Source: Gimesia alba
GTDB taxonomy: Bacteria > Planctomycetota > Planctomycetia > Planctomycetales > Planctomycetaceae
Length of the DNA: 64,000 bases
Assembly: GCF_007744675.1 (NCBI RefSeq)
Contig: NZ_CP036269.1
Span: 5,249,546-5,313,545 of the forward strand
Direction: 5' to 3'
Both the position numbers and the translations under genes were made by a program. Position 1 is the first letter of the stretch. Every line of letters starts with the position of its first letter. Shown in pieces: positions 7,928-18,158 of the stretch. The notes under the pieces are model-generated. The model was not told the origin of the DNA. It ran no database searches and saw only the letters and a program-made list of their open reading frames with translations.

Positions 7928-10624
7928 ATGAAAGAAACCCTCTCCATGAAAAATAAGATCGCGCTCCTGATCTGTTTTTTTTGTTTTTTTTCGGAAAGAG
8001 AAATTCAAGCAGAACTGCCACAGAAAACGACCGACCTGTTAATCGTTGGAGGGACTGAATCAGGTTGGGCCGCTGCAATTCAGGCAGCACGATTGGGAGT
8101 GAAATCGGTCACGCTTGTCCTGGATGGGACGTGGCTGGGCGGACAATATACCGAACAAGCTTTGGCCTGCGTTGATGAAAACAAAGGCCCCGGCAAAGTT
8201 GGCTGGGGAGTCGACTGGCATCCGATGAAGCGTTCGTTTCATCGAAGTGGCCTGTTTAAAGAATTGATGGATCGCATCGAAGCCTTCAATACTGAAAAGT
8301 ATGGCTCCCCAATGCCCGGACGCCCATTTCATGGTCCGTCTACCTTTCGTCCGGCTGAAGCAGAGGCGATCTTCCGGGAAATGCTCCAACCCTATATTGA
8401 GAGTGGCCAAGTGCGACTGATCACCGGACATTATCCGGTAAAAGCTGACTTGAAACAAAATGAGTCAAGGCAGCAACTCACGGGACTCTGGTTTGCCCCC
8501 GTCGGTTCAGAAACGCCTGATCTACACATTACCGCGAGACTGACCATCGATGCGTCGGACTGGGGAGACGTGATCCAGGTTTCAGGGGCAGATTTTGAAG
8601 TCGGAGCCGATCCGCGTTCGCGTTACAACGAACCGAGTGCCCCGGTGAATACTGATGACTACCCTGCCAATGAAATGAATCCGATCACGTGGGCGATGAT
8701 CGTTGAAGAAGCCGACAAAGACACGCCGATTCCGAAACCGGAACGCTATGATGATCGCAATTTTGTGCGGACCTCGAAACTGAGCCTGGCTGAGATGAAA
8801 CATTTAAAATGGGATCGACCGGCGAGACTGGGATCGATTCTGCATTGGCCAGACGCAGGAAAAGCATCACCTCGACAGCTTTCGATTTTTACAGTTCGTC
8901 GAATTGTAGATGGCTATACCAGTCAAGATCACAAAACCAGCATCCTGTTGAATTATATGCTGGGCCAGGATTACCCGCTCGAACGGCTGCCAAAACATGT
9001 GGTCGACGCACTGGAAGCAACCGAACCCGGAGCATCTACAAAAAATATTGTGCGAATGAACCGTCGTCAGCGGCAGATCATTTTTGACGATGCCAAACGA
9101 CATTCGTTATGTCTGTTCTATCATCTACAGAATTTCGTACACGAACATGCCCCCGATAAAACAAACAGTTTCAGACACTTCCAGTTGAGTAAAGAATTTG
9201 GCACTGCAGATCAGCTGCCTCCTAAACCCTATATTCGTGAGTCATTGCGTCTGAAAGCCATGTATATGATGCGCGAGCAGGATGGCCGGAACATGGATGG
9301 TCCTACCAAGAAATTCGCCCGTGAACGATTTGCACGGGTCATGTATCCTGATGGATTATTCGCCTGGCAGTTCCATTATGATTTCCACCGTACCGGACGT
9401 GCCTACTTGAAGTCGGAAGGGAATTCAGGTCCCTGGATTGATTTTGAAAAACCGGGACGAAATACCAAACTGGTCAGCGACCGTTCCGTATTTCCGCTAC
9501 GCAGCCTGGTTCCTGTCGACATGGATGGCCTGCTGGGCGCTCAGAAAAATGTGGGGTACAGCAGTATTGTAAGCGCGGCAATTCGTCTGCATGATCAATG
9601 CGTCACACTCGGACAAGCAGCAGGCGCAACGGCAGCGGTTTCTTTACAACAGAACATCGCCCCCCGCGACATCCCCTACAATCGTGAACGACTGGAACAG
9701 GTTCGCCATGCATTGTGCGGTGCAGCAGACGAGGGAGTGGCAGTCCTGATCTGGCCTTATCGTGATTTAGCACCTTCGCATCCGGCCTTTGTTGCCATCA
9801 ACCGACTGGCGGCCCGCGGCATTATACCAATGGATATCCGCAAGATTGATTTTCAACCCGATGCCCCCGCGACAACGGAATGGCGACACAAAACTCGGCA
9901 ACTCGCTTATCAAACAGTCCAAGTTGCCAACCTGCCGATCTTCCCGGAAGAGGGGCTCAGTCGAGGAGAGTACTGCCAACGCTTGTGGGATTCGCTGAAG
10001 GCATTGCCCATACGCCCCTATTCTCGAGTGAACCGCGAAGATGCTGACGGAGACGGGATCCCGGACATCGATGACCCCAGTCTGTTTACTCCGGGTGAAC
10101 CAATTCAATGGAAGAAAAAAATAGCATCCAAAGACCAGGATGGGCTATTGGATAAAGCCACTTCAAAGAAAGCCCGACGCATCAATTTCGCAGGAAAGAA
10201 GACGGCCCCTCTCACAGATTTTGAAGCGGACCATGGTCATGTCTATGACGCCAAACGGGGATATGGATGGCGCCGGGATCTCAGTCAAAATCATCGACAA
10301 CGAAATAAAGTCCCCGAGACCTATCGTGATACCTTTGTATTTACCCGAGACCACGATACCTGGGAATGCGAAGTTCCAAACGGTACATGGCTCGTGACTG
10401 TCTGTGTGGGAGACTCAGGGCACGAACAAATCGGACAATGGGTCACCGTCGAGGGAAAACAAATTGTAAAAGACGCAGCCACGATAGACGGCTTTTTCCT
10501 GGAACAGTCAGCCAATGTAACCGTCACAGACCAGCGATTGACCATTGAGATTGGTAAGCCTGATTCCGGAACGAATACCTGTCTGAACTGGGTCACATTT
10601 GAGCCTGCCCCTCAAAAGAAATGA
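7928..10624 (+). CDS. Exported FAD-dependent oxidoreductase with C-terminal binding module
   Basis: An 898-residue protein. Two ATGs compete (7928 and 7946); the second gives a cleaner signal peptide (M-K-N-K-I-A-L-L-I-C-F-F) ending near E-I-Q-A. Neither has a strong ribosome binding site. The FAD dinucleotide-binding motif is L-I-V-G-G-T-E-S-G-W-A-A-A-I-Q-A-A at about 38-54, and G-Q-A-A-G-A-T-A-A-V near residue 560 closes the FAD domain, as in the FAD_oxidored (xanthan-lyase-associated) family. Around residue 706 is a calcium-loop-like D-A-D-G-D-G-I-P-D-I-D-D. The last 120 or so residues form a beta-rich region (V-C-V-G-D-S-G-H-E) resembling carbohydrate-binding modules. The signal peptide suggests export; a sugar or polyol substrate is a guess. 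Confidence 0.85.
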   Translation: MKETLSMKNKIALLICFFCFFSEREIQAELPQKTTDLLIVGGTESGWAAAIQAARLGVKSVTLVLDGTWLGGQYTEQALACVDENKGPGKVGWGVDWHPMKRSFHRSGLFKELMDRIEAFNTEKYGSPMPGRPFHGPSTFRPAEAEAIFREMLQPYIESGQVRLITGHYPVKADLKQNESRQQLTGLWFAPVGSETPDLHITARLTIDASDWGDVIQVSGADFEVGADPRSRYNEPSAPVNTDDYPANEMNPITWAMIVEEADKDTPIPKPERYDDRNFVRTSKLSLAEMKHLKWDRPARLGSILHWPDAGKASPRQLSIFTVRRIVDGYTSQDHKTSILLNYMLGQDYPLERLPKHVVDALEATEPGASTKNIVRMNRRQRQIIFDDAKRHSLCLFYHLQNFVHEHAPDKTNSFRHFQLSKEFGTADQLPPKPYIRESLRLKAMYMMREQDGRNMDGPTKKFARERFARVMYPDGLFAWQFHYDFHRTGRAYLKSEGNSGPWIDFEKPGRNTKLVSDRSVFPLRSLVPVDMDGLLGAQKNVGYSSIVSAAIRLHDQCVTLGQAAGATAAVSLQQNIAPRDIPYNRERLEQVRHALCGAADEGVAVLIWPYRDLAPSHPAFVAINRLAARGIIPMDIRKIDFQPDAPATTEWRHKTRQLAYQTVQVANLPIFPEEGLSRGEYCQRLWDSLKALPIRPYSRVNREDADGDGIPDIDDPSLFTPGEPIQWKKKIASKDQDGLLDKATSKKARRINFAGKKTAPLTDFEADHGHVYDAKRGYGWRRDLSQNHRQRNKVPETYRDTFVFTRDHDTWECEVPNGTWLVTVCVGDSGHEQIGQWVTVEGKQIVKDAATIDGFFLEQSANVTVTDQRLTIEIGKPDSGTNTCLNWVTFEPAPQKK

Positions 10625-10672
10625 GTTGAAAGACGGATTTCTCACCTGGCTTTTCCGATTTCAGTCGCCAGA

Positions 10673-10690
10673 CACAGAAGAGCTTCTGTG
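10673..10690. repeat. Short perfect hairpin after the FAD oxidoreductase gene
   Basis: CACAGAAG-AG-CTTCTGTG pairs over its full length, about 50 bases beyond the stop. No T run follows, so it is at best an RNA-stabilising or weak termination structure. Confidence 0.35.
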
Positions 10691-10875
10691 GAATCACGCC
10701 TGTCCCAGACAAGTTTCCAGCTATTCCTGACCCAAACCGATTTCTGTTTATTTTCCGTAGCGACCGGAGAATCATATTGAACACATCAGTAAATGACGAT
10801 ATATTTAAGAAGATTAAATATGTAAGCCACGCGCCGCTCGCGCTTCGCTATCCATAATGCAAAGTGGAATCAGCA

Positions 10876-12333
10876 ATGAAGTCCAGAAACCATTCACGCA
10901 CTCACACCCAGCACGCTTTTACTGCGTTTAACCCGCTGGTTCCTGAAGGCTTGGTGTTACGTAGTCGGCGGAATATGCTCAAGGCTTCACTGGCAGGGTT
11001 GGCAGGTCTATCTGTCCCCAACCTCTTACGAACTTCAGATCAACTGATGGCCGCCGGGAAATCTTCGCTGTCCAAAAAAAGTGTCATTCTCCTCTGGATG
11101 ACCGGGGGACCGAGTCATATCGATACCTGGGATCCCAAACCAGACCGCCCGATTCAAAACCGGGGACCGTTCGGAGTGACACAAACATCCGTGCCCGGCA
11201 TCACCATTACAGATCGGTTACCAAAGCAAGCTGCAATGATGGATCGTTTCACCTTGATCCGTTCCGTTGATCCCAAGATGAGCAGCCATCAGCCTAATCA
11301 GGTGATGCAGACTGCCAATCTGCGCGCTACCCCTCGTACGAATCGTAAAGGTGACAAGTATCCTGCGATGGCTTCAATCGTGGCCAAGCATCATGGCGCT
11401 AACCATCCCGGCATGCCGCCCTATGTCGCGTTCATGAAACATCATTCGCACATTGCCTGGGGAGGTTATCTGGGAAAAGAATACGATCCGTTCATCGCCA
11501 ACGATGCAGCTGACCTGCCTGTCTATGACTTGGTGGGGAAAGATTCCGGAAAAACCAGTGGCGGCAAAATGTTCCAATTCGCCCCTGGTCTATCCTACGA
11601 ACGAATGAAAAGCCGACGCGATTTGATGCAACAGTTTGATAAGCTGCGAAGTGACATTGATCAAGCCGGCTCGATGTCAGCTATCGACAGCTACAGTCAA
11701 CGCGCGTATAACATGGTGCTTGGTCAGCGTGTGCAACAGGCGTTCGATTTGAACCAGGAATCACCGGCCACACGAGATCGCTATGGCAAACATCTCTGGT
11801 GTCAACAGGCACTGCTCGCCCGTCGTCTGGTTGAAGCAGGAAGCTCATTTGTGACTCTCGATTTGAGTTACCATACCGCTTCCGGAACCTGGGACAATCA
11901 CGGCGATAATATTCCGCCGTACGGTGGTATTAAAAATGGTCTTGGTCCACTGCTCCCTCTGTTCGACCATCTGCTGACGACCCTTGTCCTCGACCTGGAA
12001 GAACGCGGGCTTCTGGATCAGGTGCTGGTCATCGCGATGGGAGAATTCGGTCGCTCACCAATGTCCGGAACCCAAGGTAGTACCGATGGCCGCAACCATT
12101 GGCCCGTAGTGATGTCGATGTGTATGGCCGGCGGTGGCATGAACCACGGTCAGGTCATCGGCGCCAGTGAACACGATGGTGCCGAGATCAAACATCGTCC
12201 CGTTCGCCCGGGAGACCTGGCAGCCACGATCTATCAATACATGGGAGTCCCCTTGGATACTCAATATATTGATGAAAAAGGCCGCCCGAATTTCGCCATC
12301 GAAAATGGTGAACCGATTCACGAATTATTCTAA
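10876..12333 (+). CDS. DUF1501 domain protein with Tat-type signal (second paralogue)
   Basis: A 485-residue DUF1501 protein starting at the ATG at 10876; an in-frame GTG at 10864 is an alternative. A Tat-like motif, R-S-R-R-N-M-L-K, precedes the hydrophobic A-S-L-A-G-L-A-G-L. Family landmarks match the other DUF1501 gene: L-L-W-M-T-G-G-P-S-H-I-D-T-W-D-P-K-P, T-W-D-N-H-G-D-N, G-E-F-G-R-S-P-M and G-R-N-H-W-P. Unlike the first DUF1501 gene it has no adjacent DUF1549/DUF1553 partner. Its neighbours are an FAD oxidoreductase upstream and a membrane protein downstream, so it may work alone or with a partner elsewhere. The 241 bases after it show no clear signal. Confidence 0.92.
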   Translation: MKSRNHSRTHTQHAFTAFNPLVPEGLVLRSRRNMLKASLAGLAGLSVPNLLRTSDQLMAAGKSSLSKKSVILLWMTGGPSHIDTWDPKPDRPIQNRGPFGVTQTSVPGITITDRLPKQAAMMDRFTLIRSVDPKMSSHQPNQVMQTANLRATPRTNRKGDKYPAMASIVAKHHGANHPGMPPYVAFMKHHSHIAWGGYLGKEYDPFIANDAADLPVYDLVGKDSGKTSGGKMFQFAPGLSYERMKSRRDLMQQFDKLRSDIDQAGSMSAIDSYSQRAYNMVLGQRVQQAFDLNQESPATRDRYGKHLWCQQALLARRLVEAGSSFVTLDLSYHTASGTWDNHGDNIPPYGGIKNGLGPLLPLFDHLLTTLVLDLEERGLLDQVLVIAMGEFGRSPMSGTQGSTDGRNHWPVVMSMCMAGGGMNHGQVIGASEHDGAEIKHRPVRPGDLAATIYQYMGVPLDTQYIDEKGRPNFAIENGEPIHELF

Positions 12334-12574
12334 GCATTCGTTCCAGCAGCGACTACCAGAGTGCCCGCTCAGCGCGGATTTAGTCCTGTAAAACAGTCTT
12401 ATTTACCGAAAAAATCAAAAACAGGCGGCAAAGGCGGTCGTTCCCCGTTTGCTTTTTTCATGGCATATTATAACCTGCACTTTGACTCCGAAAACCAGTT
12501 TATGCCAAGACATATCTGCTTTTCGTCATCCACTTTGATTCAACATGCGTCCTTTCAGAAAATGCCTCTGATTT

Positions 12575-14581
12575 ATGCCGAATTCCACCGCCTCGCCATC
12601 GATCTCATCTCCGGAACAAAATACGAGCTCAGCCCGACTACGCTGGCTTGTTTATGTATTACTGTTATCCGTCACGATGGGACAAAATCTGGCTGCAATT
12701 CTTAACAGTGTGCCTCTGCAAAGTGCCAATGATCGTTCGCGCTGGTGCACTGTCTGGTCACTTGTGGAACAAGGCACCTATCAGATCGATACTATCAACG
12801 AGCGATCCAATTGGTCGAGTATCGATAAAGTTCGACACGACGGACACTTTTATTCCTCAAAGCCCCCCCTCTTCCCAACCATGGTCGCTGGTTTGTACTG
12901 GTTGATTAAAACGACAACCGGAATGAGCCTGAATTCCAATCTCTATGATGTCGCGCACATTATCTTAATCATTGTCAATCTGCTGCCGATGCTGATCGCC
13001 CTGATGCTGATTTGCAAAATGGTCGAACGCTATGCACAAACCGAGTTCACTCGCTACTTCGTCGTCATAGCAGCCTGCTTTGCAACACTCTTAACTCCGT
13101 TTCTTTTAACATTGAATAATCACTCAATTGCAGCGGTCAGTGCGGTCTTCACATTATACCCCTTGATGAGAATCCTGCTCGACCAAGAACAAAGAAAACG
13201 CTACTTTCTATTGGCGGGGTTCTTTGCAATGTTTACCTGCTGCAATGAATTGCCGGCCGCATTATTCGGCGTCATTGTTTTCGGGCTTCTATTCAAAGCG
13301 AACCCGCGTTTAACGTGCCTCGTATTTGCCCCTGCCGCTCTGGTCCCTCTGATTGGATTTTTCGTAACCAATTATGCTGCGACAGGAGGCTGGAAACCGT
13401 TCTACATGTATTATGGAACGGAAAAATACTTATATGAATATCGTGGCATCCCCAGCTACTGGAAGAATCCCCAGGGACTCGACCAGAACCTGGATTCGCC
13501 ACTGGTATATCTGTTCCATTGCACGCTGGGACATCACGGCATTTTTTCGCTCTCACCAATTTATCTGCTGACGTTGATTTCGTGGCTGCGAATCGGCAAA
13601 ACAAAAGGCCATATTCTACGCCCCCTGTTATGGGTCAGCGTCTGCCTGAGTCTAATTGTCTTCGGCTTTTACATGTCACGAACGGGTAACTACAACTACG
13701 GTGGTAATAGTGCCGCACTCCGCTGGATGTTATGGCTCACACCATTCTGGCTGATCAGTATGATCCCACTCCTGGATGAGTTTGCAGACAAACGCTGGCT
13801 GAAGGTTCTGGGAGTGATCTGCCTACTGGGATCGGTGTTTTCAGCCCAGCATCCATTGCATAATCCCTGGCGGGCTCCCTGGTTATTCACGGCACTGAAA
13901 CAAGCCGGCTGGATTAGTTATGAGCAACGCCCACCTGCAATGGAGCGACCAATGACGACCTGGCTAGCCTCGATTCCGGAACCAACGCCAGAAATCCCAG
14001 AACCGTTTGTCGAGTTCTCAGGCCCTGCCAACGACGGTCGCCTGATTAAACTCAGAATCAGCGTTGTCAAACTCACTAAAGATCAAGCTTCCGAAGAGAA
14101 CTTACGCACGATCCAAGTCTCACGCTTCCTCGGCACAGAAGAAGTAGAGACAAAGCAATACACAATTGACGTGACTGCGTTCGAAGCAGGAAAATGGCCG
14201 AAAGAGTTCTTACGTTGGCCGAACGCAGATGTCAGTCAAGCCGAGAAATTTGCGGCTTACCGATTTTTTTATGGGATGCCACGTCCCCGAAAGTATAACC
14301 CGGGAAAGATCAGGCACTTGTTTACACCACTCCGCGACGACGCGTTCCGCTGCCAGTTGGCAGCGTCACAAGTCGCGGTCACCATTGCCTCCCAAACTGA
14401 AGCAGAACAAAAACTGCGGTATCGCAAGGATCTCTGGATATCAGACCAGATCCCCTTTGGAATCGCACAGATGGAAACTTCAGTCTATAACACAAAGAAC
14501 AGTCAGCTCCTTAGCCGCCAGACCCTGATTGTCACCAAGATCAGCGGCCTCATGAACTCAGAGCTGGCCGAGAAGCCTTAA
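12575..14581 (+). CDS. Large multi-pass membrane protein, GT-C-like
   Basis: A 668-residue protein with a short polar N terminus, a transmembrane helix at about 22-42, then a conserved extracytoplasmic-type loop (N-S-V-P-L-Q-S-A-N-D-R-S-R-W; D-G-H-F-Y-S-S-K-P-P-L-F-P) before roughly ten more hydrophobic segments to about residue 440. The last 200 residues are soluble. A first periplasmic loop with acidic residues and a K-P-P-L motif is what dolichyl-phosphate-mannose-type (GT-C) glycosyltransferases show, so I favour a lipid-linked sugar transferase, but family membership needs a profile search. It converges with the PHP-type gene; only one base separates the two stop codons. A second GT-C-like gene lies 1.4 kb away. 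Confidence 0.6.
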   Translation: MPNSTASPSISSPEQNTSSARLRWLVYVLLLSVTMGQNLAAILNSVPLQSANDRSRWCTVWSLVEQGTYQIDTINERSNWSSIDKVRHDGHFYSSKPPLFPTMVAGLYWLIKTTTGMSLNSNLYDVAHIILIIVNLLPMLIALMLICKMVERYAQTEFTRYFVVIAACFATLLTPFLLTLNNHSIAAVSAVFTLYPLMRILLDQEQRKRYFLLAGFFAMFTCCNELPAALFGVIVFGLLFKANPRLTCLVFAPAALVPLIGFFVTNYAATGGWKPFYMYYGTEKYLYEYRGIPSYWKNPQGLDQNLDSPLVYLFHCTLGHHGIFSLSPIYLLTLISWLRIGKTKGHILRPLLWVSVCLSLIVFGFYMSRTGNYNYGGNSAALRWMLWLTPFWLISMIPLLDEFADKRWLKVLGVICLLGSVFSAQHPLHNPWRAPWLFTALKQAGWISYEQRPPAMERPMTTWLASIPEPTPEIPEPFVEFSGPANDGRLIKLRISVVKLTKDQASEENLRTIQVSRFLGTEEVETKQYTIDVTAFEAGKWPKEFLRWPNADVSQAEKFAAYRFFYGMPRPRKYNPGKIRHLFTPLRDDAFRCQLAASQVAVTIASQTEAEQKLRYRKDLWISDQIPFGIAQMETSVYNTKNSQLLSRQTLIVTKISGLMNSELAEKP

Positions 14582-14582
14582 A

Positions 14583-15926
14583 TCACTCCTGTTTGGGAGC
14601 GGCTGGCCCTTTAACAGGTTGAACCCAGGCACGTTCGACTTCACCCAATTGTGCAGGATTGGGATGCAGCTTTGTTGATCGCACCAATGCCCGCACATAA
14701 ATTTCTTTGCCGTTGAAGTTATAGCTGGGAGAGTTGCCTTTCACTGACTTCAATGTTGCACCGATTTTTTTGCTGTAACGTTTTGTGGCATGTAATTCCT
14801 GTCCTCGTTTATCCAACACCGGCATTCCCGCTTTGGGATAACCTTCCAACGTTCCAATAAAATCAGTGGTATATTCCACTCCCTCTTCCGGGTCGATTTC
14901 AATCTGAATTCCTTTGTCGGAAGAAGTAACAGATTTCAGTTTGACGCCCGATGAAGCATAAAAGCGTCCAGCTTCCATCGCATCTACCAGTGCTTCGGGC
15001 TCCAGTTTCTCCGATAAAACAACAACCCATCCCCTGCCCGGTTCACTCGCACGACTGGGGATTTTGTGGTAGTTATGCCCGTCATCTGTTCCCAGACCAT
15101 ACATCATAGGCAGGTTCAACTCCGCCAGTCGCTTCGTTAAAATAATATCCCAGATCCGATCCGTGCTGGCATAAGTGTCATCACCTTTGTTATTCACACC
15201 GGGATGGCCGTTATAAACCTCAAAGAAATTTTCGCCGATGACCTTCATCAACTCTTCTGCTGTCACTCCATAATGAAAATTGGGATGATTTAAATGAATC
15301 ATCATCGACTGACCGGTCCGTTCCCGTTGTGCCAACAGCGCGTTTGTATTGTTCTGCATCACCTCATAAACACTCTTACCTCCAAGCGGAGTCAGCAGTG
15401 AATGCAAGTTGGTCGCGTTCATATGCACGGGCATATTTTTATAGCGATCCGTCACTTCTTCACTTTGAATCATCAGATACTTTCCGGGTTCCCCCAGTTT
15501 ATCCGATACTTCCTCAAATGTGCGCAAGCGTACTTCGATCTGACCGTCTTTATTTTTCCGTTCTTCGATCCAATTCGGAAAACGTTTTTTTAATTCCTGG
15601 TAAGCGTGCAGCTTACCTTTATTCTTTTCAGGAACCGTCCAGCGTTCTGACGTGGAAAGCACATTATGGTCGGTAAAAGAGAGGAAATCATAACCGTGAG
15701 TTTTGTACCAGTCGGCAATCATCTCGAGATAATCATCACCATCGCTCCACAAGGAATGCGTGTGCAAATTCCCTTTATACCATTTCTGACTGTCGGTTTC
15801 TTTTAACTGAACTGGTTCTGCTGCATAGGTTATTGTTCCCAGAAAGAAAAAGCAGGCTACCAGTAACAAACCAGATTTTAGAAAAGAATGCTTTTGCACA
15901 CTGCGAGTCGATTCAAGGCGGTTCAT
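14583..15926 (-). CDS. Exported PHP-type phosphoesterase-like protein
   Basis: A 447-residue protein starting at the ATG at 15926, with GGAG seven bases upstream. The signal peptide runs to about residue 36 (T-Y-A-A). The PHP metal site is clear: N-L-H-T-H-S-L-W-S-D-G at residues 53-63 and S-F-T-D-H-N at 83-88, giving H55, H57, D62, D86 and H87 as probable ligands. Later histidines occur in M-I-H-L-N-H-P-N-F-H and G-T-D-D-G-H-N-Y-H. PHP proteins hydrolyse phosphate esters using two or three metals; an exported one probably acts on an extracellular substrate. It is 50 bases downstream of the membrane protein gene ending at 15977, so the two are likely co-transcribed. Confidence 0.85.
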   Translation of the reverse strand: MNRLESTRSVQKHSFLKSGLLLVACFFFLGTITYAAEPVQLKETDSQKWYKGNLHTHSLWSDGDDYLEMIADWYKTHGYDFLSFTDHNVLSTSERWTVPEKNKGKLHAYQELKKRFPNWIEERKNKDGQIEVRLRTFEEVSDKLGEPGKYLMIQSEEVTDRYKNMPVHMNATNLHSLLTPLGGKSVYEVMQNNTNALLAQRERTGQSMMIHLNHPNFHYGVTAEELMKVIGENFFEVYNGHPGVNNKGDDTYASTDRIWDIILTKRLAELNLPMMYGLGTDDGHNYHKIPSRASEPGRGWVVVLSEKLEPEALVDAMEAGRFYASSGVKLKSVTSSDKGIQIEIDPEEGVEYTTDFIGTLEGYPKAGMPVLDKRGQELHATKRYSKKIGATLKSVKGNSPSYNFNGKEIYVRALVRSTKLHPNPAQLGEVERAWVQPVKGPAAPKQE

Positions 15927-15976
15927 CTTTATCACTCCGAAGTAAAATATCACAGAAAATAAATCCAATTCAAATC

Positions 15977-17794
15977 TTAAAAACCCTGAGGAGACTTACT
16001 GATTAAATCTGCCTGCAGTTCGTGTTGTTTGTAAACATCAGGCGAAGCCACCGGCTTTAAAACAAAACCGGCATTGACGATATTTCGTAATGAAACAGAT
16101 GAAGCCCCCCAGCGAATAATCACCTGTTTTTCTGGTGTCGCATCCGATTCTTCTGTTACTGGTATCTCCAGGTCCTGTGGAAGCACTGTCCCCTGAATCT
16201 GCTTGAAATCTATATCACCCCAGAGATAGAAGATTAAAAACGTGAGTTCCAGAGGAGGTTTATCCGTTTTGCTCACCAGAATGCAGTTAGTCACGTTTTG
16301 GGTTAAACGAAGTTGTTGTTCAAACTGCAATAAACGTTCGCCTGCCGGGTTCGGCTTGGGTACGGAATACACGCCATAAACGACATGCAGGCCAGATAAC
16401 GCAACCACCAATGCCATTTCCACCACACGATGGCCTTGCTCTTTTTTAAAGCGATGACTGTACCAGAGCACCATCACGAGCGATAACCCAAGAATGACTA
16501 ACTGACGTAAGAAACGGGCGGAGATCTGAGGGCTGAGTGTATCTCCCTGTGATGCACTGATGAAAATAACCGACAACACACCAACAGTAAATACAGCAAG
16601 CACCGTTGGATAACTGACACGGCGGAGTGCAATCTGCTGAAATTCCCAAGTCACAATCGCCATCAACGGAATGATGAAAAATAATTTCCACATCGCACGG
16701 GTACTGGCTTCCATTTGGGGAAGGAATTGCACTCCCCACCAGAAAAAAGCACCACAAAATACCCAGATCACAACCAATCGCAGCCAGGCAATTTCCTGTT
16801 GATTTCCTGCCGGCTTCAGTACACGCTTAATGCCATGAAATAGACCAAACAGTGCAAATCCTAATAAAAAACCCAGCGAAGAAATCACATCGCGAACGAA
16901 ATAGGCAGGATAGAATTCCGTTTTCCAATACAGGCTGATCGTGGGCTGCCCGGGACCCGCAAACCATTTCCCCCAGAATCCTTCAATCTGTGATGCCGCC
17001 ATTAACTCCCACCAGCCCCCGACAGCAAAACCGGTAAATCCCAAAATCAATAATGACTTCCAGGCTCGCACCGCCTGTTTCAATACGGGTAGTTTTTTCT
17101 GTTCTGAGGTGGAACGACCTTTCGGCAGATCGGTGGGATTCACAATATACAACGACAACATCAGCAGGACTCCCAATGCCAGAGCCCCTCCGGACAACAG
17201 GCACAGCCCCAGCGAAATTCCCCCACACAATAGCTTGTAGGATACAATTCCAGATTCGAATTGGATATGAGTGATGTATCCCCAGATCGTCAGCAAGGCA
17301 AACAGAATCGGAAATGCAGGCGCTTCAATCAGTTGAATTTGTTTTAAGACGACTGTATGAAAGGCAAGCAGAAAACAAAACACCAGCGCGTAACGAGGAT
17401 TACAAACTTTTCTCGTTAATCGATACGCAACAACCAACATGCAGGCTGTCGAAAAATAAGAAAAGAGAACCAGTGATGAAGACCAGTGTCCGACTAAAGA
17501 AAGCAGCCCCATACAAAGCCAGCGAACCAATGGGGGTTGAGAAATAAGTGCGTTGGTATTATCGGTGATCAGGCTGGCTTTTCCGAGACACTCCAAGCCA
17601 AACCAGGCAGACAATTCATCAATGCGATACGAATGAAAGGCTAATAAACCGGGACCTAAAGCCAATAAGATGACCAGAGGCGACATGACTGCCGCACGTC
17701 GCATCACCGGAAATAAATCATGAGCAGGCTCTACTGACCGCTGTAATAGTTCCTGATCACTAATAATTACCAACAGGCTTAATCCTTCTACCAA
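15977..17794 (-). CDS. Multi-pass membrane protein, probable GT-C glycosyltransferase
   Basis: 605 residues with about a dozen hydrophobic segments. After the first helix comes Y-R-I-D-E-L-S-A-W-F, then Q-P-P-L-V-R-W-L, which resembles the D-E ... P-P-L loop of ArnT/PMT-like (GT39, RgtA-type) transferases that move sugars from polyprenyl phosphate carriers. The C-terminal 150 residues are a periplasmic-type domain. The start is uncertain. The full frame begins with TTG at 17794, with GAGGGTG about ten bases upstream; an ATG at 17704 would give a shorter protein starting just before the first helix. It leads the probable operon with the PHP-type protein. An integral-membrane polymerase or flippase would be the alternative. 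Confidence 0.65.
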   Translation of the reverse strand: MVEGLSLLVIISDQELLQRSVEPAHDLFPVMRRAAVMSPLVILLALGPGLLAFHSYRIDELSAWFGLECLGKASLITDNTNALISQPPLVRWLCMGLLSLVGHWSSSLVLFSYFSTACMLVVAYRLTRKVCNPRYALVFCFLLAFHTVVLKQIQLIEAPAFPILFALLTIWGYITHIQFESGIVSYKLLCGGISLGLCLLSGGALALGVLLMLSLYIVNPTDLPKGRSTSEQKKLPVLKQAVRAWKSLLILGFTGFAVGGWWELMAASQIEGFWGKWFAGPGQPTISLYWKTEFYPAYFVRDVISSLGFLLGFALFGLFHGIKRVLKPAGNQQEIAWLRLVVIWVFCGAFFWWGVQFLPQMEASTRAMWKLFFIIPLMAIVTWEFQQIALRRVSYPTVLAVFTVGVLSVIFISASQGDTLSPQISARFLRQLVILGLSLVMVLWYSHRFKKEQGHRVVEMALVVALSGLHVVYGVYSVPKPNPAGERLLQFEQQLRLTQNVTNCILVSKTDKPPLELTFLIFYLWGDIDFKQIQGTVLPQDLEIPVTEESDATPEKQVIIRWGASSVSLRNIVNAGFVLKPVASPDVYKQHELQADLISKSPQGF

Positions 17795-18158
17795 AACCGC
17801 AGCACCCTCTGCGATACATCTGACTCAACGTCTGACGACAGAGCACAACATCGCACTTCACTATCCCTGTCTCTCTGATTGTACCGGACGGAAAAACGAA
17901 GGAACACTGTTTCTCAGAGAAAAGCCTCGAAGAAATCAGCAGTCATTAGGTTTAACTTTAGACACGGAAAGAGATTTCTTACTTCTCATCAGTATCGTTC
18001 ATACCAATTCTCAGGATTGTAATCCCTAATCATCACCAGAGCTACGAAATCGATCGGATCGTTACATTTTTCCTGATAGCTCTCAATTCCCCTGACCGAA
18101 GAGAACAAAGTGTGCAAATGCAGGCTGCACTACTTCTTCTAACTTCAGGATGAGAAAA
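17795..18158. other. Intergenic region, no clear signal
   Basis: 364 bases between the divergent membrane-protein and BON-domain genes. I see no tRNA, terminator or convincing promoter. Confidence 0.4.

Noticed and set aside
12420..12470. Possible terminator GCAAA...TTTGC-TTTTTT after the second DUF1501 gene
   Set aside because: The stem is only five base pairs with a long loop.
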